In this document: positions 1-11,512 of the stretch, in pieces
Numbering within the stretch: position 1 is the first letter of the stretch
Layout of the letters: each line of letters starts with the position of its first letter
Source: Rallus limicola
Lineage: Eukaryota; Chordata; Aves; Gruiformes; Rallidae
Length of the DNA stretch: 64,000 bases
Assembly (NCBI GenBank): GCA_022605955.1
Contig: JAKCOZ010000003.1
Coordinates: 55,242,179-55,306,178 of the forward strand
Direction of reading: 5' to 3'
Made by a program: the position numbers and the translations under genes
Notes under the pieces: model-generated
The model's input: the letters and a program-made list of their open reading frames with translations, nothing else
Database searches by the model: none
Told to the model about the DNA's origin: nothing

Positions 1-3000
1 TGAGTACAGTGGTGCAGCTCCCACCCCTAGCTTGTTGTGGAAGTGACCTCAATAAAGAGTTCTGCTGATGACACACAGGAGGAACAGAAACCACAGCTTT
101 TTCCTACAGCAGTGTTGGTTCAACAAAGCTAAAGTATTAAACCGGAATGAGAACACTACGTGAAGTAGTTGCCGAAGGGAGATCTGGCAAGAAAGTGCCA
201 TGGCTGCAAAATAATTTCTCCTGTAGGACTGTATTCATTCTTCCAGTATCTCCATCTCTCATTTAGAAAGGGACGTGCACCTTCCTCCAGAGGTTTCAGA
301 AGACTTAAACATTGGAAGATGCTTTGATGATATACGTAGCACACTGTCTGCATTCTTGAGGTGCAGATAGATTCTTTCTAGCTGCAAACAATTTGCTGCC
401 TCTGGTAGTGCAGCATGCTAGTGCTGCAGGCAGGAAGGAAGGCACTGCTTTATGCCATGGAGAGTTGTCATGCTGCTCGCTGAGCAGTGGTCACTGCCAG
501 GTTTTTGCTTTGGCAAGGAGTCTAGAGCAGACGTGGACAATCTGGGTATATACCTCCATAGTCATTTGTGTGAGCATCCATATTATTTCTTTAAAGTTAT
601 TTAAATTATAAAAACAACCCCTGTGTAACATTGACCTGACTGTATTTGGACTGCAGCAGAGTAGGTGAGGTGAGTCTTTGTAGCACTGTTGGCTGCCTTT
701 TGTGCTAGCAAGGCAGAGTCCCAAAGTACAGATTTCTGCCACAGCAGGTAGAACAGGGAGCAATGACACTTTTATGAGACATTTAAAATCTGCAATTTTA
801 CAGTGCCCAGGGGAACTGGCAGGCAATATTCACCCCAAACCTGCAGGCAGGTTTTCAATGTTTTCTCTCTGTTCTTTCTCAACCTCCTACGAATCATACA
901 GTGGGCATTCACATATTTCACCTTCCCCTTCTGATGTTTTAAACTATTTCTCGAGTTTCCTTCACATGGTGCCATGTATTTTTGCCATATCCTTTAAACT
1001 TCTGTAATCAACTTTCTTGGAATTCATATTGTTCTTCGTTCACCGCACACAGCAATGACATCCTTTGCTCTCCATTAAGCCAGGCTATTCAAGGTCCTGT
1101 CCAAAGCACAGCAGGAGTTCTGTGTCATATTGGAGAACTACAGAACAATGATTTTGGAAAAAGCTATATACAATTCTGTGCAATACAGTCTACCATCAAA
1201 GAACTGAAAACTAACAAAAGTTTAGGTACTGACAGCCTTTTGTTAACCATGTTGGGTTTTTTTTCTCGCCAGTAAGTCATTCTTCAAAATAGGAAAGCTT
1301 TGTGTTTATAGTAGTCTAATAATCTCCTTTTTCAGTGATTTAATTTTATCAGTGTTTATACATGGTCTGACACTTCAAAAGATTTCTGATGTACATGCTT
1401 TAAGTCATGTTCAATGTGCAAACCTGTAACCTAGCACATATTTTTCATTTAGTAATTTCAAGAAGTCTAAGGGTCTAAAGTGTAATTCTTTTCAACACCA
1501 GCACTGAAATCACAACTGTGGTAACCATGGTTAGGGACATATTTTGAATTTCAGTGTTGAAGTCCTACTTGTCCAGCAGAAAAACACCTTTTCTATAGGA
1601 AGTCAAAGTTACTTAGAAAATTAATTTTGAAGAGAAGAGAATACTCCAAAGAATGAAAGAAAGGAAAGACTCAGGAACATATGAAAGAGCTTTTCAGGAC
1701 ATGTTTCACAGGAAAATGTTAGCAACACTTGTGTAACAAGGACAGAATTTCAACAATTCAGAGTAGCATGAATCTAATTAGAAATGTAAAGGCAGAAATT
1801 GTTCTAATGTTATTGAGATATGAGTGAGGCTGATGAACAGGAAGCAGCATACATTTTGTCCATGTCGCAAATGTGCATCTAAGAGGAAGATTATGACTTT
1901 GATCATGATTCTGACTTCACATCAAAGCAGTAGGAAAAGTCTCCTTGTTAGCAAACATCATATGCTCAAATGCTAATAGCTTATAGATATCAGTAGATGG
2001 GTGCTGTTCATCCTCACTGACATCTCAGTGCCATTTAAAGAGCATACCAACATCCATTTAAACTATGTAATAAACTGAAAAGGGATGTTATTTACTATCA
2101 GCCAGCATCACTAAATCAACAGTAGAACCTTTACTGAAAGACAAACGAAAACTATTTGAATATTTTTTGTAGGTCGATTATGAAGATAATGGTTTTGTCA
2201 TTGATGTTATTATTAATTATTAAAATATTTTAGTTGGGCTTTCCTTCTTCCATGCTCAGATAATTCAACCCAGGTAATCAATGGATAGATTAAGAAAAAC
2301 TGAAGAACTGCGAAGAATTTTGGCTATTTTTACAAAGGCCAAAATAATATCCAGGTCCCTCATATGAGATTTTCCTCAAAAAATATGACAGGAAATGGGG
2401 GAGCAGAAAGTGTTAATGATCATTGCAGGACATACGAGATTATGTCTGTTGAGCCCTGTGCCTTATCAACTATGCCAATGGGCCTCTTGCTGAGCAAGAG
2501 CAGCACTACTTAAGCAGATAACATGGGCATGCAGAAGAAGGAAAATAGAGATTTATTTTTTTTCGGGGGGGGGGGGGAGGGGAAGAAAAATAAGGTCTTG
2601 CTGCACTCTTAGGTTTGGAGGAGAATTGCAGAACAATTCCTTTTCCTTTCTCTCAAACAGTCTTGTTTGCTGTCAGCACCTCAGCACCCAGGGTTGCTTC
2701 TCCTAGTTTCATCAGGGGGTGCCTAAGGACCTTCCTCCTTGGTTGAAGGCCTGCAACCTGTCCCTGCTCTTTGTCCTAACCGATACCTGCAGTCCACCAC
2801 AACCCACCTGAGCAAGTCTGGCTTAACTCAGTGCCTGCAAACAGACTCTCTCCTGAGACTAAGGACAGCATGAATCAAAACCAGCGAGCTTTGACAAAGT
2901 ACCACTTATTCATAACAAAAGCACTGCAGGGAATGTGTCTCAGAAGACAATCCCTAGTTCTTTCCAGGCTGCCACCCAACTTCGCAGAGTCTCTGTTTTG

Positions 3001-5223
3001 GTCAGTCCTGTGTCACTTCTGAAATGATTGAGAGACCCCTCTGCTTCAGCTAGGATTGTCTGATCTGGCTGAAGGGCACCAAAAGGAAGAGAAACAGTTA
3101 GATCAAATGCCTCCCTTCCCTTCGAAACTGCAACTTAAAAGGAGTCACCTGCTTTGTTTCTGCACCAGGGATTTGCATTAAATTACTATCACCTCCTGAT
3201 GTTAGCTCCTGCAGGAAATATCCCTGGTCTGAAACACTGAGATACACATCACATTTGTAGTACCAACACAATAGTCTTTGAATATTCTATGTAGCCTTAG
3301 TGTCTCCTCGGTTGCTACAAAGTTTTCATTCAAAAAAAACCTGTCCCCAGTAGATGAGAAGCCTGTCTCTAGTCTTTGCTTAGAAACAGCAACGGAGAGA
3401 TTATAGGACCAAACCGTTCTTCTGAGGCTGCAGCTTTAAGGAGCTCCTCTGTGACAGATGGTAGAGGAATAGAGAACCATCACACTAGCTACATCCCCAA
3501 TCTGATCTGAAATTTAAATAACCTGACTCATTAAAGGATAATGCATATGCACTTATACAACAACAGAAAAAAAACCCACCCCAGAACAATCTAAATCAAC
3601 AAGCATGATTTCAACACTTACTGTTTGTCTGTGACAGGTCATTAAAGAGTATCAACTTTGGCAGAGGGTGGAAATTCTCAGATAATAATGACAGCAACAG
3701 GGGGTTGTCACAAGCACAAGCAATCTCTGCTAGAGCACCGAGAGTCTGTATCTGCAGCCAGAAATCTTGTCCCCTAAATGATGTAATAAGGATCCATAAG
3801 AGCATGATTTTCAAAAACTGCAGGAGTACATACTGGAAAATTCTTGTTCTTGTCTCCTACATGATAACACGGTATCCACGCATTGCAAGGGCTGAATCTA
3901 ATATCTGCCATTTAAAAAATTCCTAGCGCCACACCACACTCTGTTTAATTCCCAGTTTTCTATCCTCCTTTTAATGTCCTACACAGCATTAGTAAATTAA
4001 TTTAATAAGGCCTCAAGAGTGTGCTATTTACATACACTTTACTGTACCATGGGGATCGGTAGCATTTGCAATGTATTACATCTGGATAACTGAAAAAAAA
4101 ATTGATATTAAGACACACAGCTCCAGTTAATGTGCAATAATTCAATGCAAAACACTGACAGAGTGAACAGCAGTCATTTCAGTGCATGGGATTCAGAATT
4201 TGAGCTCCAGGTGCTGATTTTATTTTGCTTTGTAGAAGTGGAGCAATTTCTTTGTGGTGAGACTGGCCTGGCTGGTGCTGTTCTCTGCAAGAGAAGTGAC
4301 CATGTGAAGAAGAAGGGACAAAGTCTTATTGCACTGCAGAAATGTGCATTGCAGAGAATTAGGCAGCCAACTAAAACCACCAGGTTCTAGAGGAGGTGGA
4401 CAAGCTCTTCACAAACCCAAGAACATTCAGAGATGAAAGGAGATGAAAAGCAGGCCCATGCTCTTGTCATATCACCCTGAGAGATATCTGAAGTACACCT
4501 AACAAGGAAGGCAGACATTTTCTCAAAGACATTTACTCAAAAATGTTTAATCAAATTCCCAGTACATTAAAATAACAAGAAACAACAACCAATATTTAAA
4601 AAAAAATATCATTCTGACTAGAAAATTATTTATTAGATATGTCAAAAACAGGGAAAGAAATTGATGGGGATTTTTCAGTTGTGTGTTTTTTTCAGTGGTG
4701 GCAATGGTGGTGGGTTTTTTAAATTCTGAATCAGCTAATTGACTGATTGTGGTGCCCTTTCATGGCTATTTTTTACAGCTTTCTCTAAGTGATGTTTCCT
4801 GGTTTTTTATCTTCCTTCCTTAGATTTTTTTGTTAAAGCTGATTCAAGACCCTAATCCAACTGAGTGTTTAATTCTTTACCACTTTTATTCTGAGGCACT
4901 GTGTATCATGTTATTACAGCATCAGAGGAAAGTGACTATTACAGAAAAGTTATTTATGCTGTAGTCTGACAGTCAGGGACAGGAACAAAGGAGGAAAGAG
5001 TTCAGAAAATATTAAAGAAGTTCAGTAAGAATGTGTAGGACATAAGGGGAGTAGCTGCACATCAGCACTGAAGCTTTTAAAATAAAGACTGTTTCAATTT
5101 TGTCTGGATTCTGAGTCATCTGGAAAGAAATAATCACTGTTAACAGAGAACAAAATTAGGCTGGAGAAATCTCTGGAGGAAAAAAGCATTTGGAATTGTC
5201 AATATGGAGCAACATTGGATAAC
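1..5223. other. Intergenic or intronic unique DNA, no gene seen
   Basis: AT-rich sequence without a recognisable gene or repeat family. A run of 13 G (2565-2577) is the main low-complexity spot. The patch around 2640-3100 is somewhat GC-richer and has a pyrimidine tract ending in AG near 2663, but no convincing open frame follows it. The ORFs of 60-110 codons here overlap each other on both strands and look like chance frames. Confidence 0.6.
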
Positions 5224-5365
5224 CTGCACCACAGCACCATGGCTGTAACACAACCGCTCTCAGCAGGAGAGGAGGCAGGACTGGCTCCAAGACCCTGTCG
5301 TGCTCCCCCAGCCTGACTGCATGAGTTTCACACCAACAATCTGATGGGATCCCTGAAGAAGCAAC
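5224..5365 (-). other. Candidate splice-bounded open segment (exon-like)
   Basis: On the minus strand a strong acceptor (pyrimidine-rich, ending in TTTTTGCAG) opens a 142-base block that stays open in one frame and ends at CAG|GTTATC, an acceptable donor. The block is clearly GC-richer than its surroundings. The peptide is rich in L, V, C and P and matches nothing I recognise. No phase-compatible partner exon was found nearby, so it could be a non-coding RNA exon or chance. Confidence 0.2.
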
Positions 5366-5411
5366 CTGCAAAAACAGGACAAAAGCTTCATTCTGGTTAC
5401 ATAATTAACTG

Positions 5412-5424
5412 CCCCCCCCCCCCC
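5412..5424. repeat. Poly-C homopolymer, 13 bases
   Basis: Thirteen consecutive C bases on the plus strand. This is a likely length-variable site. Confidence 0.9.
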
Positions 5425-5455
5425 TTTTAACAAATAAGAAAGCTTAAGTTCAAGG

Positions 5456-5487
5456 TATACTTTATATAAGTTATACTTTATATAAGG
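5456..5487. repeat. Tandem duplication of a 16-bp AT-rich unit
   Basis: TATACTTTATATAAG occurs at 5456 and again at 5472, separated by one T, giving two copies of a 16-base unit. Confidence 0.85.
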
Positions 5488-6481
5488 TAACACATTTAGT
5501 TCTGCTTTTACTTGCTTCTGGTGAGCTCACCTTAGGAGGTCACTGGGACCTGTTTGGAGTTCAGACAGCAAAACTCCTTTCTAATCCTCTCCTGAATTAG
5601 CAGCTAGAAAAAGCAAGTCAGGGGAGAAGTATTTGTGACAGATGGTGAAGAGATAAAGGCACAAGCTGCAAATGCCAGGTGAGACAGGTAAGCCTTGGGT
5701 CCCCCAGCTCCTCCTGCCAGTCGCTGGTGTGAGCTGGAGGAGAGCACAAGAGTGCCAGAGGTCTGCCAGTGAGCGAGCCTGCACCTCACAACTGTACCGA
5801 GCAGGGTAAGACTGTTGGTAAACCTAACTGTGAGTATCCTCTGCATGTAAGTGCAGGGCTGAGCACTTCATCCTGAAACTAGAGAGAACAAGAAGAAAAG
5901 AGGGCAAAAAAAAAGAAAGGAGCACATCTATTCCTGAGTGATCTTCCTACTTTGGGAAATAATGGGTGTTACTACTTTGTCACTATTAAGCAGCATCTAT
6001 AGGGACTGCAGACACAAAAAACATATGTCAATAGTTCTTCCAAACCACATGTGTTCTTTAGAGGTTTTTTGACAAGTTTTGTTGTTGCTTTCAGTGTCAG
6101 ACAGCTGTGATAAGGTGTCTTAACACCTAACTTTCAGACTGGTGTGTGCATATGCATGCGAGGAAAAAAAGAGTTCCCAACTTTAAAGGCCTTTAAAGTG
6201 ATGTATGGCAAACATATGGATGTTTTGCATCCAGCCACACCCATTTTTCTTTTTTGAAGTGCCTAATCAAAGCTATCCCCCTAAGCTTCTAAAAAGGGAA
6301 GGAAAATAAAAAGAATTAGCATATGCTTATGCTCTTTTATAATCCCACTTCCTTCTTTAGGATCTAAATTCCAGAGCTAGCAGGAATGTCATTACATAAA
6401 ATGATCAACACCCTTATCCCAAGTATTAGAAGGCTATTTTTTTAATGGCAGCATATGTAAATAAGACCATGTCAGAAATAG

Positions 6482-6533
6482 GTGTGGGGGGGTGGGGGGT
6501 GGGGGGTGAGGGGATGGGGGGTTGGGGGTGGGG
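6482..6533 (+). repeat. G-rich GGGGGGT-like lead-in to the pentamer array
   Basis: Runs of five to six G separated by single T or TGAG steps sit directly before the (GGGAA)n array. Several G-runs in a row give G-quadruplex potential on the plus strand. Confidence 0.85.
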
Positions 6534-7193
6534 GGGAAGGGAAGGGAAGGGAAGGGAAGGGAAGGGAAGGGAAGGGAAGGGAAGGGAAGGGAAGGGAAGG
6601 GAAGGGAAGGGAAGGGAAGGGAAGGGAAGGGAAGGGAAGGGAAGGGAAGGGAAGGGAAGGGAAGGGAAGGGAAGGGAAGGGAAGGGAAGGGAAGGGAAGG
6701 GAAGGGAAGGGAAGGGAAGGGAAGGGAAGGGAAGGGAAGGGAAGGGAAGGGAGGGGAAGGGAGGGGAAGGGAGGGGAAGGGAGGGGAAGGGAGGGGAAGG
6801 GAGGGGAAGGGAGGGGAAGGGAGGGGAAGGGAAGGGAAGGGAAGGGAAGGGAAGGGAAGGGAAGGGAAGGGAAGGGAAGGGAAGGGAAGGGAAGGGAAGG
6901 GAAGGGAAGGGAAGGGAAGGGAAGGGAAGGGAAGGGAAGGGAAGGGAAGGGAAGGGAAGGGAAGGGAAGGGAAGGGAAGGGAAGGGAAGGGAAGGGAAGG
7001 GAAGGGAAGGGAAGGGAAGGGAAGGGAAGGGAAGGGAAGGGAAGGGAAGGGAAGGGAAGGGAAGGGAAGGGAAGGGAAGGGAAGGGAAGGGAAGGGAAGG
7101 GAAGGGAAGGGAAGGGAAGGGAAGGGAAGGGAAGGGAAGGGAAGGGAAGGGAAGGGAAGGGAAGGGAAGGGAAGGGAAGGGAAGGGAAGGGAA
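6534..7193 (+). repeat. (GGGAA)n pentanucleotide array, about 132 units
   Basis: About 660 bases of GGGAA with almost no interruptions. Between about 6751 and 6830 every second unit is GGGAG instead of GGGAA, giving eight copies of a 10-base higher-order unit; the array before and after is uniform. The motif equals AAGGG in another register. All three plus-strand frames stay open through it only because the repeat has no stop codon, so the roughly 250-residue ORFs are artefacts. Long arrays of this kind are often length-variable and hard to assemble, so the true length may differ. Confidence 0.97.
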
Positions 7194-7349
7194 GGGAGAG
7201 AAATAAAAAGGGGTGGAAGGGGAGGAGAGAGATGAGGTAAAAGGGGGAAAAGGAGAGGGAAGGGGGAAAGGGGAGGGAAGGGAAAGAGAGGAGAAGAAAA
7301 GGGAAGAAGAAAAGGGGAAGAAAAAAAGAGAAGAAAAGAAAAAGGAAGA
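7194..7349 (+). repeat. Degenerate GA-rich purine tract after the array
   Basis: Irregular G/A sequence with four T interruptions (7204, 7214, 7233, 7238) and then 111 bases of pure purine up to 7349. It looks like a decayed or slipped extension of the pentamer array. Confidence 0.9.
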
Positions 7350-10300
7350 CTTAAAATGTTTTAAATCATCTTTTCAGAAAAATGTCAATACTGTTGACTA
7401 CCTTCCACTATGAAATTCTCTCTCTTTCACAAAGTTTCTGTCAGGCAGAAGAACTGTCACCAACATTCATATAATGAATCTTTATGATTTCCAGAAGTCC
7501 TGACTTTGCCAAAGAAAAATCTGTTTATACTTCTGAATCATGGATAATAAAAGGAGGCAAGAAAAATGTGCTGCAAATCCAGATGTTGCTGTTCAAAGTC
7601 CTGTTAGAGTGAACAGATGAGTTGAGTATCTTGAATACCATAGAGTGTCATATAGAAGCCAGTACATACAAACACAAAAATGGATAAAAGGTTGTGTTGT
7701 TGTATTTCTTTCAGGTGGGGGCTGTGTGTTGTTTTGTTTTCTGAAGTATTTTCTACTGGCTGAGATCAGGCCATGTTTCCCCATGCAGGTTAAACTTTGA
7801 AAATGCAAGGTAGCAATGGCTCCAGCCAAAAGGCAAGACATAAGACAGCTCATTCGCTTTAAATGAACCTGAACCAAATGAACTTGAAGGAAATAACCAG
7901 TTATTCTCAATCATGCAGATGCAGGCCAACTCATCAACAGAGGATCAGACAAGTACTGCACTTCTGGAACTAAAATAAAATAAAACTTTAAGTATGCTTT
8001 ATTTATGCATAAATTTTAGGCTTGAATGCCCTTATGTAAGCCTACTATGGAATCCAAAGTCATTTAACTCAGTCCCTTTAGACAGATGTTAAGCAGTGAA
8101 GTAGAGCACAGAGAGATAAGAAAAAAGACCTTAAAACCTATGAAAAATAAAACCTTCCTATTGATTTCTCCACTCTCACACAGGCCTTCAGAATTCAAGA
8201 TTATCACCACGGTATTGAGAAGCAACCATTGGAATGATACCAAGAAACTACAAGCAACCCCTAGGCTCTGAAGGGATATTAAAAGATTAATAGGAATCAC
8301 TACACAAAGGTATAAACAACATGTCTTAACCTTGTTTGATGTTTAAATTCAGTAACAGGACTCTTCAAGTTGAATATATAGGGGCCAACAATACTTTAAG
8401 GATGTTTGATTGAAAGAACGTCTGGTTTTCAGACAACTACTTAATATGCTTCTACTCCCAAGGAGTTCAACCTGTCAGTCCACTAGAAGACGTTCCAGAC
8501 CTTAGTAATTACAAATATTTGAGTTTCCAAATTTATGACAAATTAATGTCTTTTTCTTGTTTCAGTATTTTCCTCTAAAGTACATTCCTTCCCCACTGTT
8601 TACCTTCCCTCTAAGCTTGTGGATAACAATCCTAGCCTCTTTCAGTCTGCCTATTCTTGTGAATTAAAGGAGTTTTTTCCTCCTAATTGTTCTGGAAGCT
8701 GTTATCTTAATATATGATATTATGAATTTATCTTCCTTACACTTTGATGATCAGAACTGCATGCTGGATGAGATCATGTGTGAGACTTCATCTGTGTATT
8801 GTATACATTGATACAAACATCTCATCTCTCCTTGAAACACCATGGCAGACTTTTTTTCTGGAATCACAGACTTTTTTACAGACTTTTTTTTTTTTTTTCA
8901 GCCTTACATTATTCTGATGACCATAATAGGATCAATACTAACCTTGATGCTCCTTCCTAAATCATTTTAAAGCCATGATCTCCATTCCTAACAGCAAAAC
9001 TTTTGATTAGCACTTAAATGTACAGTATCTCTTAATTTCTTCTCAAAATCACATGCCATCCTCCCACAAGCTAACAATGCTTGCCAAATCTGCAAATATT
9101 ATCAGTATATGCCAACTTGTACAATGAAGGTACTAGATTCAGCAAATCCTGGAATAAATTCACTTCTCAGTGAAAAACTTAATCAGTCACATTTTGTCTT
9201 AGTAAAACAATCCTTCTTTTATTACGACCTGAAACTTTGCCTACCTAGATTGCTTGTACTAATCATAATTTCCTACATCTGAATTTATTTTTAGATTCAT
9301 ATTTCTGAATCTTGATTTCCATAGTGTGAGAATATTGTGGTCTAGATGTTAAAAAAATTACCAAATAAACTTCAAATTCCAGAGTCATAAGATGTTCATT
9401 ACTTTATTTTGTAACAATTCCACTGGATTTTTGGTTTTTAACTATACAAAACCATTTGTCAAAGCCAAGTATTTTCTTAAAATTTTGCCAAACTGTCAGA
9501 CATGTACTTCTCAGGGTTTTGTTCTATATAGCTGTAATCAACAAAATGTTAAAAAAACATTTGCAAACACAAGACTTTGAGATGGTGGTGTTTTTTTGGA
9601 AGTTGTCAAACAATGACCAAGAAGCATTGGATACAATAAAGTAAAAATCATTAAAATTATTATCAGATAACAATGCTGTCAATTAATATGAATGCAGAGA
9701 CGTGACAATGGCTTACTTCAGTCATGTAACATTCATTAGCATAGGCACAGTGATAAGATTCAGCTAATTTTTGACATACAAACAACTAAAGAATGACTTA
9801 CAAATTTTGCCAGCTAAGGGCAAGTGATGACTAGTATTGTCTGCTGGATTAGCTGCTGTTTTCATTAAAGAAATCTTCCCTTTTATTTTATGATTCGATA
9901 GAAGAGTACATTTACCACAAGAAAATTTCCTTCTTCTACAGATGCAGTTCTATGGAACAAATACATTTTATAGAAGTACCATCCCCTTTGAAAAGTAAAT
10001 TCTCCTAACTTCCTATAGTATTTCCAATACTCTTCCTTTGATGAAGACCATCTTTCATTTTCTTTCCCCCTATTTCCCCCCTCTCCCCTCCACCCTCCAG
10101 ATTATGACATAAACCTCCTGCTTTTGAAAGTATGAAGGATCTGCAATATTTTAAATAGGTCATAAACTGAAGCATAACAAAGACAGCAATTTGATTTAGG
10201 AGTGAAGATTTCTATATTGCAATTTTACCAGAAAGGGCTAGAGGGTACATATGACGTTCACCTTTCTTAAAATACTTAAAAACCTAGCTTTGAATACAAC

Positions 10301-10371
10301 ATCACTTTAAGAAACTAAACTATTTCTTAAAGCCTGAAGAATAGATCTGGTTATTTATATTATTTAAAATA
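7350..10371. other. Unique AT-rich DNA, nothing recognised
   Basis: No gene, RNA gene or transposon could be supported. A T-run (8882-8898 region) ending in CAG and a pyrimidine-rich stretch (about 10065-10100) ending in CCAG resemble splice acceptors, but no supported open exon follows either. Confidence 0.55.
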
Positions 10372-10553
10372 CACTGGAACCAGTTGCCTAGAGAGGTGGT
10401 GGAGGCCCCATCCCTGGAGACATTCAAGGTCAGGCTTGATGAAGCTCTGAGCAATGTGAGCTAGTTAAAGGTGTCCCTGCTTACTGCAGGGGGGTTAGAC
10501 TAGATGACCTTTAAAGATCCTTTTCAACCTAATGCATTCTGTGAGTCTATAAA
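10372..10553 (+). mobile_element. CR1 LINE, 3' terminal fragment
   Basis: The segment shows the CR1 tail: an AGAGAGGTGGTGGAGGCCCC block, then the ATTCAAGG/CAGGCTTGATG motif, the TAGACTAGATGACC motif and a CCAACCT-like end followed by ATTCTGTGAGTCTAT. It is 5' truncated, as most CR1 copies are. CR1 is the dominant LINE of birds, which supports the avian assignment. Confidence 0.92.
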
Positions 10554-11446
10554 AGTGCATCTAATTTATGCTATTAAGCACCACCATCCTGGGAAACACA
10601 AAGTGATCCTCTTGAATCCATCAATCCCACACTTCATTCATAATCACAGTTATTTCTGCTCCTAACAAAATTATTTGAAAATGCTTTTCAGATAAAGTCT
10701 TTCAGTTGCTTTGCCTTGCTGTGCATGTTTAACACAGTTTATTTTCTTGTATATTTGGCCTACTAATAGTTGTGAAACTTGTTCTCACAGTGTTAAATTT
10801 TCAGCAGTATCAGAGGGAATATTGGTTACTGTATCTTTTGCCACCTAATCTCCCATTTTAAAAGTTTGTCAGGACCTAAGTTATGTCATACAGAGATGAT
10901 TTACAGACAAAGCTAGTCATACTTAATAGAATAACTATCCAAAGCAAGTCTTAAGCAATACAGGAGTACTTACTCTTCATAATCTGATACTTGTCTTTCC
11001 CTCAAAATATTCCATAGTTGTAAAGACACAAAAAGGTTGCTGTAAAAGTTATTTGTTATACAGAAGAAACTAGTTGTGAAATGTATATTGCATTCCAGAA
11101 AGTAACACAAATACTACAAATACTGACCTTAAAATACTGTTTTTTCCCTCTTCACTAAAAACAATTTTTGATGTACTAACACAATGGAAAAACAAAGAAT
11201 ATTGCTCAAAAAGAGAAAGCAAGGGATGAACCAAGGTATTACAGGCCTTCTGGTTCATCTGCAAAATCATTCACTAAATGCTAATCAGTTATGATGCGCT
11301 GTAGGAAGGATTTATGTTTATCTTTTTCAATACAGATTCACATTTTCAAAAAAACAAATCAGTAAGTGACTAGCTTTTTCAGGGGAAAACGCACCAGCCG
11401 CCTCCTGAGATTTCTGCGACCTCCAACACCCTTCTCTCCCACCCAG

Positions 11447-11512
11447 TGTGGAAGAGCCAGCTCCCTTGCACAGGAAGATTTGGTCCAGTGTCACTGAGGA
11501 CACGCTATGGAG
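11447..11512 (+). other. Candidate 66-bp exon-like block
   Basis: A long pyrimidine tract ending in CCACCCAG precedes a GC-rich 66-base block that ends at GGAG|GTAACA, a good donor. Two of its three frames are open. The GC content stands out from the flanks. It has no partner exon and the peptide is too short to assign, so it may be chance or a non-coding exon. Confidence 0.18.

Noticed and set aside
6445..7240. Three overlapping plus ORFs of 237-253 codons
   Set aside because: They are translations of the (GGGAA)n array, which has no stop codon in any frame. There is no promoter, splice or protein-family evidence.
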